A stretch of DNA of 64,000 nucleotides from Pogostemon cablin (GCA_023678885.1 CM042987.1:28358927-28422926); one strand, 5' to 3'; shown: positions 45,988-58,081, counted from the stretch's first letter. Numbers and translations: made by a program. Notes: generated by a model from the letters alone, not told the origin.

Positions 45988-47969
45988 TGTTGAGAGTGGA
46001 ATTTCACGTATTTTAGGTCTCACATTACACCGTTTTTTATAGAATGTGGCCATGATTTTGTATAAAATGACATGGTTTTCATATCTTGCATAATTAAGAT
46101 GCTACTAAGGTGTTTTGTTGAGTTTTGAAGGGTAAAACATGATCAAAAGTTCAAAGTTGGAATGAGGAGTGAAAGTGAGAAGGAATGCTGAAAAATACAG
46201 TCCATGTTGCACAAATTTCTACATTTTTATAGAAGTCCAAATTGATCATATGATATATGGTTGGAAAGCCACAGAAGAGAGGGTCGTTTTGACATAAAGA
46301 ACACCCCAATTGGATTCCAAACGAGAAAGTTATGATCAAAGTGCTAACGTCGCACATGCTGTACCGAGCAGCCACTTTGCATGACTTTTTACATATTCAA
46401 ATGTTGGATTTTCTCAGATTTCTTTATATGGATAGAAATTCAAGGAAAAGAGGAACACGTGAGCGCAAAAATCATTCAAATTGGAGTCCGTATGAAGAAG
46501 TTATGCTCAAAACGGTGAAGTCGCGCAGTGCAGTCTCCGCAGCTCGGGAGGCCGCTCGGCTCGAGCGGGACCAACATTTTGCGAATTTCCAGCCGAGTGG
46601 AGTGCCCTCAGAGCCTACACAACGTTCCAGTTTCACCCATATACTACTCGGCAGGTTTGGGGGCCGCTCGGCCATGAGCTCGGCTCGAGCAAGGTGCCGA
46701 GCGGCCCAAAATCGGGCCCAGACGAGACCTGTTCGATGCAGCAGTGTATATATACCCTCAAATCGCGATTTTGAAGCAGTTTTGGTCGCGAAAACAGCCC
46801 TGCATCCATCTTAGAAACAATTAGGGAGATCGAGACGTGAATCGGAGAGAGCCCAGCCATAAACCATCATCAATCCACACTCTTTTTACACCCATATCAG
46901 ATTACAACCTGATTTCACCATCCATCCACTTCCAAGAGGGTTCCAAGTGCTAATTGAGGGAGAATCAAGCAATTGGAGAGACGGAGAAGGAACGAAAGAC
47001 TACGTCTACACTAGGGTTTCATAATTCCTATCTTTTCCTTCCTTTTACTTTGATTATTGTTATGAATTGCTTAGCCATGAGGATTGCTTGTAATCTCATG
47101 GGCTAATTTTATATACAGTTCTAGGGTTTGATGGATTGATTTGATTGATTTGGGGATTTAGACCAAATATTGGGATTTTATGCAGTTGAGCTTTTGATTT
47201 TACTTATTTTATTAAGACATGCTTTTCTGCTTCGTAACGTCTTCATAATATATTCATGACATCCGCTATAATGCTTGGATTATTGTGTTAGCTTGTGTGC
47301 GTTCATGATTGGTATTGTCTATCTGTTAGGGATTAGAGTAGCTCCGCTATAAGCACTTTAATTTCATGAACTGGTTAATCAAATACTTGATTAGTTTAGT
47401 GGAACAATGCAATTAGACAATCAAGTAGGAAGTGAAGAGAACCTTGTAGTAATTCCAGAAAATATCTTGTTAGTCGAGCTTACCATCCGGAGGTATTGTT
47501 GCTTGCTTTGATTAGTATCTAGGAATAAGGCTTGGTAATATTTGTGCACCTTAGGATTTAAACCAGATTAGACTGTTAGCTTTGAATCGAATCATATTCG
47601 GTGGGATAACAGGGATATGTGGTGTATTTTCAGTGAAACTGCATGAATGAGCAATCGTAAGTTTAATAACCCAAATTAATTGGTCAATACCTGATACCTT
47701 AGAGCTGTTCGTCATCTCTTGATTAGAAACTTGCTTTTATTTTTATTGCTTTTTAATAATTCAGTTATTTAATATTTCAGTAATTTAGATAATTAATTCA
47801 CTACAATACTCCTGGATATCGGTTACTTGATTCTGATTAATTTAGTAATTTTAGGAAATAAATAATTAGCTGTCCTTTTAGGTTTGATAATTTAACTTGG
47901 GTGCTTACTACTACAATTGATATCCTTACACTTGAGGATTAAATTATAGTGCATAGAAAAAGCCTATCA
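45988..47969 (+). repeat. 5' LTR of the Athila-like element
   Basis: TGTTGAGAGTGGAATTTCACG to AAAAGCCTATCA. A GC-rich section at 46540-46720 with repeated GCTCGGC and CTCGAGC palindromes stands out in the AT-rich window. A TATA box (TATATATA, 46747-46754) is followed by the well-conserved R/U5 section. Confidence 0.95.
46747..46754 (+). promoter_or_regulatory. LTR TATA box
   Basis: TATATATA directly after the GC-rich U3 section; the same site is intact in the 3' LTR. Confidence 0.6.
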
Positions 47970-47975
47970 AGTTTT

Positions 47976-47993
47976 TGGCGCCGTTGCCGGGGA
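47976..47993 (+). other. Primer-binding site, tRNA-Asp
   Basis: TGGCGCCGTTGCCGGGGA, 6 bases after the LTR, is complementary to the 3' end of plant tRNA-Asp (..CCCCGGCAACGGCGCCA). Confidence 0.9.
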
Positions 47994-48107
47994 CGGCTTA
48001 ATTATTTATTTTTCTTTTATTGCTAGTTTAATTAGGACTTTTTATTGCTTTTTTTATTTTTCTTATTTGAATATATTCTGACTATAAATTATCTTTGAGG
48101 TACTGAG

Positions 48108-49190
48108 ATGGACGAAATATTGAAAAGATATGGAAATCAAAATGTTATGAATCCTTCTCCATGCATAGACGAAATATTGAAACGCTATGAAAATCAGAAT
48201 AACATGATTCCTACTCCATATTACATGGATGAGAGGAATTATGGTTATGATTCTCTAGTGAATCAAAGTCCTTCTCAGTATTACAATCAAGTCAGATATG
48301 AAGATGAATGGTATTGTGCTTACAATGCAAATTTATATCAACCTTATCAAGAGAACACTTATTCTGGATCGGTCGGAGTTTCCCAAGAATTACAAGATGC
48401 GTTTGATACTTCCATCAAGAAGCATGAAGAAAACATGGGAAGGTTGGAAGCTCTAGAAAGAAAGATGAAAGTTCAATCGCAGGAAAGGGAAGTTGCATCA
48501 CAAGAGTTTCATGAAAGAACGAGAGAGATAAACAATCTTCTTACGAACATCTCTTCAAGTTTAAATACTCAACTTCAACAAGATGAAAGAATGGATGAAG
48601 AAGAGTTTGAAGAAGATATTGTTTTTCCATTGTGCCCTGGAATGCAGTTTGAAGGTCCTATGTTGTTGTTTAAGGAAGAAGAAGTCGAAGAGGAGCCCAC
48701 TCGATTAAGTCAAGCGGCTCCACTCGAATTGAGCTATCAACTGGAGACAATTTTTGAGGCAAAGGAAGTGATTGATGAAGAATTTGACGATGTTGAAAAA
48801 GAAAAGAAAGAAGAAGAGCAAAGTCATGAAGCAACCGAAGAGGACTTGAAGAATGAAATGAGCATTTCTAAACCTTTAAACTCTTTAAGTTGCATTGAAT
48901 TTGATGATATTATTTCTATTGACTTTGTTTTACCTAATGATTCCTCACATATTTTTAGGGATAAAAAGGAGTTCGAAGAGAAGTTGAGAATTTTCGTCGG
49001 AAGAAGGAATAAGTGGTGGAGTAGAATGAAGAGATTGATGAAATTTGATCTTAACATGGTTGGCAAGGTCAAGATAAATTTTAAGAATGCCAACGAGGCC
49101 ATCCCTTGCCATAAGTATTGGATTGATGAAGAAGCACAGCGATTAGAATACGATGGCAAGGATGAAAGATATCCATGGCCATTCCGATGA
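48108..49190 (+). CDS. Element-encoded acidic coiled-coil protein, 360 aa, function unknown
   Basis: The only long open frame of the nested element, starting about 115 bp after the primer site. The N-terminus carries a short duplication: DEILKRY at residues 2-8 and again at 21-27, each followed by a N-Q-N stretch. Residues about 30-95 are rich in Y, N and Q. Residues about 100-160 have a heptad-like charged pattern that suggests a coiled coil. Residues about 163-250 are strongly acidic with runs of E. The C-terminal part (about 290-360) is basic and then W/Y-rich, ending YPWPFR. No CCHC knuckle, protease DSG/DTG or RT motif is present. It may be a Gag-like or packaging protein, judging by its place; I do not recognise a known family. 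The frame is uninterrupted, unlike the copia genes around it. Confidence 0.7.
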   Translation: MDEILKRYGNQNVMNPSPCIDEILKRYENQNNMIPTPYYMDERNYGYDSLVNQSPSQYYNQVRYEDEWYCAYNANLYQPYQENTYSGSVGVSQELQDAFDTSIKKHEENMGRLEALERKMKVQSQEREVASQEFHERTREINNLLTNISSSLNTQLQQDERMDEEEFEEDIVFPLCPGMQFEGPMLLFKEEEVEEEPTRLSQAAPLELSYQLETIFEAKEVIDEEFDDVEKEKKEEEQSHEATEEDLKNEMSISKPLNSLSCIEFDDIISIDFVLPNDSSHIFRDKKEFEEKLRIFVGRRNKWWSRMKRLMKFDLNMVGKVKINFKNANEAIPCHKYWIDEEAQRLEYDGKDERYPWPFR

Positions 49191-50832
49191 GCTTGAGGTA
49201 TTCCGTCGTGACTCTCTGACGTTAAACATGAGCGCCTGTTGGGGGCTGTCCCTTCTGTTTTATTGCTTTTATATGTCTGTGTTGGTGCAAGAATTTTATT
49301 AGGGGTTGCTTGACTGGGGTATATACTTCTTTGCAAACTTAGTTTCTCACTTTGTTTGATCTAAGTTTGGGGGGAGGTTACGTACATACCTTGTCTTGTA
49401 GTACCGAAGTAAAATTTTTGCATTGTGTTGTTGCTTGGAGGGTCGATTTTTTGCGGATTTTTAATATTTTCAATTTATTTGATGATGTTGAGGGTTCGAT
49501 TTTTTGCGATTATCCAGGTTTCGTGTTTTGTGATGTTTATTGTTTGTTTTGTGTTAATCCTAGTGTCGGTGTAGTCGATTTATGGTTCTCTAGGATGATT
49601 TTTTTGATTTTTCATGGCACTTGATTATATGTGTGATTGTGTTTGAGAAGCAGTTTGAGATTGTGCTTGGATATTGAGATACTTGAAATTTGATTATGTG
49701 CAAGGATGATTAGCTATGTAGCTTGATTAGGTTTGCTCGTTCATTCCTATAGCCATGTGAGATTTTGAGCCTTTTGAAATCATGACTAGTTGCATGATTT
49801 AGTTTATTCTTGTGAGTGTCGTTCATACACATGTATTCTAGAACTTGGTTTTGTATCTTGCTTGAAGCTACGTGTTTGACTAGACAATAGGAAATGATCT
49901 TAGGCCATCTTTGTTTTTTATTAGTCACTAGCCATATTATTTTTCTACCTAATGAAATATCCGTAGTCAACCCTTTTGAGCCTAAAAGCCTTATTTGTTG
50001 GAAGCCTACGTGATTAGCCAATTGATCCCTTTTGCTAGCCTTTAAAAAATTCCTACATAGTAGAGAGTTGAAGGAGTCAATTTGGTGTCTTGTGAAGAAA
50101 CATAAAAGGAGAATAAGTTGGAAGTGATAAAATTTGTTGAAGAGAGTGGTTAAATTGTTGCATAAAGGGGTAGTGCCCGAAACTGGTACCCCATGAAAAG
50201 GGTAGTGCCTGAAACTGGTACCCTTATTTGAAAAAAAAAAAAAGAAAAGAGGGAAGAAGAAAAAGAAATTTCAAGTAAGGATGTGGTGTTCAAAAGTGAA
50301 GGAGGAATCAAATTGCAAGAAGCATTGAAGAGCGATGAAGAAGAAAGAAGAAAGTAAAGTTGTTTGTTGAAAAGCTATAAGTCTTCTTTGATTCTCTACT
50401 AGTGATTGAGTCACCTTATCCATATACTCCCTACCTTTACCAAAGAGCCAACATTACAACCTAATGCAAGACCTTTGTGATCCTATTGTTGAAATTATCC
50501 CTTTAGTCGAGAGTTGAGATGATTGTCAAGCTTATGGTTACGCGTGTGTTTGAATTGACTTTGAGTGTAAACACCTTACCCTGAAGTGTATATCTCACAC
50601 TTGAGCGATGAGCGTAAATACTACGCGTGAGAATGGTGGATGAGCATTCCGAAAAAGTGAAGTAGTTGATTTGAATTGTATGTTATTAGATGGATGGTTG
50701 TCTTAGTATTTGAAGTATGATTTTTGAATTGTTATATTTTCTTGGATGTGAAGTTGTGAAATTTCTTCTCAATTACTCTATTGGTTTTATATGTCGTTGC
50801 CTCGGGACGAGCAACAGGTAAGTTTGGGGGTT
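49191..50832 (+). other. Non-coding 3' interior and polypurine tract of the Athila-like element
   Basis: AAGTTTGGGGGGAGG at about 49362 and GTAAGTTTGGGGGTT at 50819 are G-rich; the second abuts the 3' LTR and is the likely polypurine tract. At 50165-50225 GTAGTGCC(C/T)GAAACTGGTACC is repeated twice. The 90-codon frame at 49352-49624 has no recognisable domain. AAG-rich sequence at 50225-50370 could be a purine-rich spacer. Confidence 0.6.
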
Positions 50833-52812
50833 TGTTGAGAGTGGAATTTCACGTATTTTAGGTCTCACATTACACCATTTTTTATAGAATGTGGCCATGA
50901 TTTTGTATAAAATGACATGGTTTTCATATCTTGCATAATTAAGATGCTACTAAGGTGTTTTGTTGAGTTTTGAAGGGTAAAACATGATCAAAAGTTCAAA
51001 GTTGGAATGAGGAGTGAAAGTGAGAAGGAATGCTGAAAAATACAGTCCATGTTGCACAAATTTCTACATTCTTATAGAAGTCCAATTTGATCATATGATA
51101 TATGGTTGTAAAGCCACAGAAGAGAGGGTCGTTTTGACAAAAAGAACACCCCAATTGGATTCCAAACGAGAAAGTTATGATCAAAGTGCTAACGTCGCAC
51201 ATGCTGTACCGAGCAGCCACTTTGCATGACTTTTTACATATTCAAATGTTAGAGTTTCTTAGAGTTCTTTATATGATAGAAAGCCAAGGAAAAGAGGAAC
51301 ACGTGAGCGCAAAAATCATTCAAATTGGAGTTCGTATGAAGAAGTTATGCTCAAAACGGTGAAGTCGCGCAGTGCAGTCTCCGCAGCTCGGGAGGCCGCT
51401 CGGCTCGAGCGGGACCAACATTTTGCGAATTTCCAGCCGAGTGGAGTGCCCTCAGAGCCTACACAACGTTCCAGTTTCACCCATATACTGCTCGGCAGGT
51501 TTGGGGGCCGCTCGGCCATGAGCTCGGCTCGACAAGGTGCCGAGCGGCCCAAAATCGGGCCCAGACGAGACCTGTTCGATGCAGCAGTGTATATATACCC
51601 TCAAATCGCGATTCTGAAGCAGTTTTGGTCGCGAAAACAGCCCTGCATCCATCTTAGAAACAATTAGGGAGATCGAGACGTGAATCGGAGAGAGCCCAGC
51701 CATAAACCATCATCAATCCACACTCTTTTTACACCCATATCAGATTACAACCTGATTTCACCATCCATCCACTTCCAAGAGGGTTCCAAGTGCTAATTGA
51801 GGGAGAATCAAGCAATTGGAGAGACGGAGAAGGAACGAAAGACTACGTCTACACTAGGGTTTCATAATTCCTATCTTTTCCTTCCTTTTACTTTGATTAT
51901 TGTTATGAATTGCTTAGCCATGAGGATTGCTTGTAATCTCATGGGCTAATTTTATATACAGTTCTAGGGTTTGATGGATTGATTTGATTGATTTGGGGAT
52001 TTAGACCAAATATTGGGATTTTATGCAGTTGAGCTTTTGATTTTACTTATTTTATTAAGACATGCTTTTCTGCTTCGTAACGTCTTCATAATATATTCAT
52101 GACATCCGCTATAATGCTTGGATTATTGTGTTAGCTTGTGTGCGTTCATGATTGGTATTGTCTATCTGTTAGGGATTAGAGTAGCTCCGCTATAAGCACT
52201 TTAATTTCATGAACTGGTTAATCAAATACTTGATTAGTTTAGTGGAACAATGCAATTAGACAATCAAGTAGGAAGTGAAGAGAACCTTGTAGTAATTCCA
52301 GAAAATATCTTGTTAGTCGAGCTTACCATCCGGAGGTATTGTTGCTTGCTTTGATTAGTATCTAGGAATAAGGCTTGGTAATATTTGCGCACCTTAGGAT
52401 TTAAACCAGATTAGACTGTTAGCTTTGAATCGAATCATATTCGGTGGGATAACAGGGATATGTGGTGTATTTTCAGTGAAACTGCATGAATGAGCAATCG
52501 TAAGTTTAATAACCCAAATTAATTGGTCAATACCTGATACCTTAGAACTGTTCGTCATCTCTTGATTAGAAACTTGCTTTTATTTTTATTGCTTTTTAAT
52601 AATTCAGTTATTTAATATTTCAGTAATTTAGATAATTAATTCACTACAATACTCCTGAATATCGGTTACTTGATTCTGATTAATTTAGTAATTTTAGGAA
52701 ATAAATAATTAGCTGTCCTTTTGGGTTCGATAATTTAACTTGGGTGCTTACTACTACAATTGATATCCTTACACTTGAGGATTAAATTATAGTGCATAGA
52801 AAAAGCCTATCA
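50833..52812 (+). repeat. 3' LTR of the Athila-like element
   Basis: 1980 bp. About 20 differences from the 5' LTR by eye, seven of them inside about 35 bp near 51250-51285 (equal to 46404-46440). Confidence 0.95.
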
Positions 52813-52817
52813 AGCAT

Positions 52818-53640
52818 AATGACCAAACTTACTTTAATTGTAAAATGGCATCATGCTTTTATCTTTCTTATTCTTTTTGTCACGCTTGTTTCCTTTTTCT
52901 ATTCATCAATTTTGTAGTTGGATTATCGTCAGGCTTACCACCATCACCATCAGATCGTCTTCCCTTCTTTCTCTTCTTCCAATTCCTTTTCCTTTTGAAG
53001 CATGAAGCTCCTTTAGAAGTAAAACTGGCATAGAAGGCCCCAGAATAAGGCTTTGAGGCTCAGAGCCTCTCATCTTCCAGCTCAACATGACGAGAAACAT
53101 CATTGAAAGTTTTAATGCTTTCATTATGTGTCAAGTTGACTTTAAGATGTTCCTTATGATCAGATAAAGAGCGTATTAAGGCTTGGACTTACTGATCCTT
53201 AGAGAGCATATGACCGGTAGTCTTAAGTTCGATTATCATATTAGACATCTCCCTGAGATGTTGTCTAATGTTATGATCAGGTTTCTTTTTATAAGTGTCG
53301 AACTTAATAGTCAACTGCATACGCCTTGTAATCGATGTACCTCCATACTTCTCACGTAGATACAACCAGATATCATGTGCAGTGGGATTCATGAATCATC
53401 GCATCGATTACTGAGCTTACAAGAATACCTCGTGCAAATGGAATTTTCCCTTTCCATGCCTGGTATGCTCCTTGGTCACACCTCTTTTGGTTTCCAATAC
53501 CCACGCCTGGATAAGCCATCACTTGGTTTATAGCATCTAATGCATCTTGTCCATACAATATGTACCAAATTCTATGACGTCTGTGTCATAATTGTCACTA
53601 TTGAGTTTCTCACATTTGTGCAACTCAATGACAATAGATT
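52818..53640 (-). pseudogene. Copia Gag (UBN2 type), broken, cut in its zinc knuckle
   Basis: From 53640 downwards the minus strand encodes LNSDNYDT, IWYILYGQDALDAINQ, then the conserved KYGGTSITRR, LTIKFDTYKK and HLREMSNMI segments (53189-53392), and a basic stretch with KRKRNWKKRK. Close to the nested element it reads SKFGHYA, the first half of a CCHC zinc knuckle; the other half (RECP) is at 45982. Several frame changes and a stop replace the first knuckle cysteines. Confidence 0.88.
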
Positions 53641-53991
53641 TTGATGTTCATTTCTTTGTTAGAGATTATAGTGATTCAGTATGTTATTTATGTTTTATTA
53701 AGTTTTACGTTAAGCCAAACACAGACATCTCAATAAATAACACAAGACTTGATCTCGAAAAATAGCTCGGAGACTACTAATCATCAATCTCATCAAGTGT
53801 CACAATAATAGATTCTTGCTTCAAAACATAAAACACATTGTTCAAGTAATCAACAATAACATTGAACAGCCACTTATAAACAGAACTTAAACAACCATCC
53901 ACAATAGCAAAAATACCAAGTCAGACAAGTCATGAACATAAAATTCTAATGAACTCCCTGAGTTTCCAATTAGAAATACAATGGAAAAGAA

Positions 53992-54544
53992 TTAAGGAAA
54001 TCTATGGATTAATCTCCCTAATTTATCATTACTAGATTTCCATCGATGCTCATAATCAAATTTCTTAGTCCTCACACTATAGATAGCTTGCCCCAAAGGA
54101 TCCATATGAGGATTCTTTATCTGACGTTTCTCTCGACCACTTAGTCTCAAAGAATCAGAACGTCGAATCCTTCCCATCCTTAAGCAGGCTGATCTTAGTG
54201 CCTGTGTCCTATCTCTTGCTACAGAAACATCAACCAAATCTTCCATAATTTGTCGACCATTAGGCTTCACTTCATAAGTCTCCCACTGAACCCAAAAATC
54301 CTTTTGTAGGTAAAGAGGCAAAGTGTTCGCCCAGGTCTCAGGACAGGAAACTTCGAAATACTTATCACGTGGAATCGCATTGCTATAAATCAAAGGCAAC
54401 AATCGGTTGTATAGTTCGATCAAATCAATTGCGTGGTCCCTTGTGTTGTGTGTAGGCTTCATTTTATAATTCAAGAATTCATGGAGGATTTCATTTTTAG
54501 TGCTAATGTCTTCCTCTGAAATTGTTCCCAGTCCTGACATGCCT
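53992..54544 (-). pseudogene. Possible captured host exon in the copia leader
   Basis: An open frame of 190 codons (from an ATG at 54564, stop at 53992) lies between the copia primer site and Gag, where copia elements normally have no gene. At its upstream edge the minus strand shows a plant-type intron end: TTTGACTAAC at 54581-54590 (branch-site-like CTAAC), a T-rich stretch, then TTTTCTCAG ending at 54545. That would put the exon at 54544-53992, reading RGMSGLGTISEEDI first. The protein contains PRDKYFEVSCPETW, DFWVQWETYE and basic segments near the end. I do not recognise the family. It could also be an element-specific leader ORF. Confidence 0.5.
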
Positions 54545-54569
54545 CTGAGAAAATGAGCAACCAAAAATA

Positions 54570-55744
54570 AACATACCAGTGTTAGTCAAACTATATCACA
54601 TGAATTTTCTCTCTATTTAATGCATATGGAAACAACTTTCCAAGATGCAATAGGTATATTCACAAGTGAATCAGTCCAACTCATTTTGGCTCCCACTTTC
54701 ATAGGCTACAGGAGTTTGAACAATTCAAACATCACCAAAATCCCATAAATATAGAATTAAATGACACATTAAGGTGCATATTCCTCGAAATTTGTAACCA
54801 AAAAGCCACCCCGTAGGTTTGTATACAATAAATATGTCATTAAATGAAGCAACAACACATATACACACTAAAGATGACGTCAAACATTCTCGAAAACATC
54901 ACCATCGGACTCAATGCATCGAAAACACATCGGAAACATCAAACAATGGCTGGAAAATGATTGCACGCGCCCGCACGTGCCCCAACGCGCCGGCAGAACA
55001 CATCCACGCGTCAGCACGCGCGGCTGGAAGCAATCTGAGTTCTGGCGCGTGTAGCACATGCGTCGCCACCGGAGACGGCAGCAGACGGCGCGTGTAGCAC
55101 ACGCGCCACTGCCGATTACCGGCACGTGGGAGACACGCGACACCTCCAGTTCCCGGAGTGTGAAAGCCACGCGCCTCCGCCTGTCGCCGTGTTTTTCGAT
55201 AGATCCGGTCACGGGTTGACCTCCTGGTCCGACCCGGTTCTGCTGGGTCTGACCCGGATCCGTCTGATTGACCCGGTCCGCCTTCAGGTTTTTCGAAATT
55301 ACGATCAAGTCCCTAAACTTTATCGAATTTTCAAAAATCAACCCCTGAAGTTTCTGAACTTTTGCAGTTTAGCCCCAATTTCGAAAAAAACTTCAAAAAT
55401 TCATAACTTGAGTTTTACAAGGCCAAAAAATGCAAAAAAAATACTGACGAACTCCTCGCGACGAGCCCTATCCAGTGGTATAATCAAAACATGCTTTTGC
55501 TTGCTCAAAAAAATGACGAAAAATCACACCCACAACCATTCATGGTGATTCACAAGTCATATACACATATTCCCACCGGAAACAAAGTAAATCTGCCTCA
55601 TACTCACATAAATAACTCATCAAAGTCACATAATTCACCAATCATATAACTTCAAACAAAATAATGTGAGAATGTTTCAAAAATTAAAAGCAGAAAACTT
55701 TTAACGCAAGAAATCCAGAGAAGGAAAACGAAGTACCAATCATT
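54570..55744 (-). other. Copia 5' leader, GC-rich in the middle
   Basis: Untranslated leader between primer site and the first open frame. 54955-55280 is GC-rich with many CGCGC and GACCCGG motifs and produces open frames on both strands (153 codons on the minus strand, 140 on the plus strand); these follow from composition. Confidence 0.65.
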
Positions 55745-55757
55745 GGCTCTGATACCA
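55745..55757 (-). other. Primer-binding site, initiator tRNA-Met
   Basis: TGGTATCAGAGCC on the minus strand, one base after the 5' LTR. Confidence 0.92.
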
Positions 55758-55758
55758 A

Positions 55759-56271
55759 TGTTGGAAACACACATCCCTCAACAAGCATAGAGAGGAATCT
55801 CTTACCTCTCACCGTAGGATTGTGTTGCAGCGGAAGAAACACGAACCTGTTGGTACTCACGTGTAAACCGTGATCTCTGGATCAAATCTCACAACACGGG
55901 GTTGTGAATTAATTTCCACGATGTTGTATTATTGTGTGGAATATGATAATCTGTAGTGAAATGGAAAAAGAAAATCGGAGAGAGAGATACGTTTTCACGT
56001 TCTGCGTTTCGCGTTCTGTAACACAAACGTATGAGCGCTTCACGTACGCGTTCTGCTTCTGTCTTGCGCATGAACGCTTCAGTCGTACGCGTTCTGCTTC
56101 TGCGTTCTACGTATTCTGAATACGCTCTCTTCACTTTTGGACAACTGCCATGCAGTCCATTTATTCCCAAAAGATGGGAGTTATATAAAACGTATTATTA
56201 ACTCCCTCACCTTCTCTCTTATCCACACTTCTTATGTGGAAAATAAAATAATAAATAAATTATTATTTACA
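55759..56271 (-). repeat. 5' LTR of the copia element
   Basis: 513 bp, TG..CA ended, 511 of 513 positions equal to the 3' LTR. The right flank GTTTT (56272-56276) matches the left flank of the element. Confidence 0.95.
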
Positions 56272-56725
56272 GTTTTAAATAATTTCATTCTCCTTTTTAG
56301 ACAGATAAGAATTACACATATCACTAATACAATTGAAATATAAAACTCACATATTCCATTGATAAAACTACCACTACACATTAAATAATTAATATTACTA
56401 TTTAATTAACATGAATAAAGTAAATAAGTCTCACTTGCTACGGAGTAAGTAGTCAAAGATTAAAGCTAAAAAAATATAGCATGACCTGTAGACTTAACAA
56501 CTAAAAAGATTACACAGAGAACTATTTACAAAGAGAATGGAAAATATCACAAAAGTCCGTAATTTACAATTGCGTACCTTAAATTTGCAAAGTCTTGCGT
56601 GGCTATAGCTCCCAAATTCGTCTTTTTATTTTTGAAAATTGTATCTTTTTGTATTAAATACTCCACTTTTTAATATAAAACTTATATCTTTGATTTAAAA
56701 AAAAATTAAATTAAATATTTATACT

Positions 56726-57101
<376 letters not shown>

Positions 57102-57132
<31 letters not shown>
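57102..57132. repeat. (TA)n tract right of the MITE
   Basis: About 30 bp of TA, the likely continuation of the tract at 56729. Confidence 0.9.
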
Positions 57133-57134
<2 letters not shown>

Positions 57135-58081
57135 AACAAAATGTTATACATTTATACACTTTATATTTCACGGCACAAGGCACGAGATACTAACTCTTTA
57201 AATTTTAAGTAGGAATTAATTAGAAAAATGACAACACTTGTGTACGTTTGAATCTTTTTTCCACTCGTATACAAAACATATAGATTAAAAATAAATAATG
57301 AAAGATAAAATTTTAATTAGTTTAATGAAATAAATATCAATCATAAAAACTTAGTAATTCATTATTAATTTAACTCGAGGCTATTAATTAATTATATTTA
57401 TAGCATGTCAACTTCGGTGAGACTCTCTACATATATTTATTAAAAGTTGAAATTTTAATTTAATAGGTTTTGACAACTTAGGGATCAGCAATTTTTAATG
57501 CCTTTTTTCCTACATGCACAGTTTCTTGATATATGGAATTAATATAGGAGTATAATTCACAATATAATTATTAAAATAAATTTCTCGTTCTCAACTTTTC
57601 CACTCTTTGCCTTTATATTTCTAAAATCTAAATATTTTAAACTCTTTATCTTACTAATAATGCCCTCTTTAATTTATTTGTTAATAATGTTTTTAATTCC
57701 TTTCTAATCCATTTACTAAATGTTACAATAATATATTCATTATATGGTTTTTTTGTTGTACCATGTGACCCACTTGTAAGTTGTAACTGATCTAATAGTT
57801 GGAATTGGAAACTTCAGCACTCAAAATAAATAAATAAATAAATAAATAAACAAATAAATCAATCAATAAATTACAGAACTCTAGCTAGCTTTTATTTTTG
57901 CGAAAAAAAAAACTTCAATTTATCACATTTTGGCAATTATAATAGGTAATTTAAATTATAATTAAATTGAACTTGAAGAAAATTTATTAGATGGAAATTC
58001 AATTAATAATAAAATGTAGTATATATTCCATTTTTTAAATCAAATTTATATATTATTACTACATAGGAAAATATTTGGAGA

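Larger units (their letters stand above)
45988..52812 (+). mobile_element. Non-autonomous Athila-like LTR retrotransposon, 6.8 kb, nested
   Basis: Two long LTRs (1982 and 1980 bp) are about 1 percent different. AGCAT is duplicated exactly on both sides (45983-45987, 52813-52817). The primer site fits tRNA-Asp and a polypurine stretch precedes the 3' LTR. The 2.86-kb interior holds one open frame (48108-49190) and no protease, RT or integrase. The tRNA-Asp primer, long LTRs and AAGTTTGGGGG motifs point to the Athila branch of Ty3/gypsy; this placement is by motif only. It lies in opposite orientation to the copia element it interrupts. Confidence 0.92.
41537..56271 (-). mobile_element. Ty1/copia retrotransposon, young, hosting a nested gypsy element
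   Basis: Two 513-bp LTRs (41537-42049 and 55759-56271) differ at only two positions. GTTTT is duplicated on both sides (41532-41536, 56272-56276). The initiator tRNA-Met primer site is at 55745-55757 and a polypurine tract at 42050-42059. Gag, protease, integrase, RT and RNase H relics lie in copia order on the minus strand. Without the nested element it would be about 7.9 kb, long for copia because about 2.1 kb of leader lies before Gag. Gag and Pol are broken by stops and deletions, so this copy was probably mobilised by another element's proteins. Confidence 0.95.

Noticed and set aside
46332..46860. Open frames on both strands in the GC-rich LTR section, also at 51316-51703 and 96-461
   Set aside because: They recur in each LTR copy, follow from the local GC content, and have no domain.
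54819..55548. Open frames of 92-153 codons in the copia leader
   Set aside because: GC-rich leader with few stops in any frame; overlapping frames on both strands and no recognisable protein.
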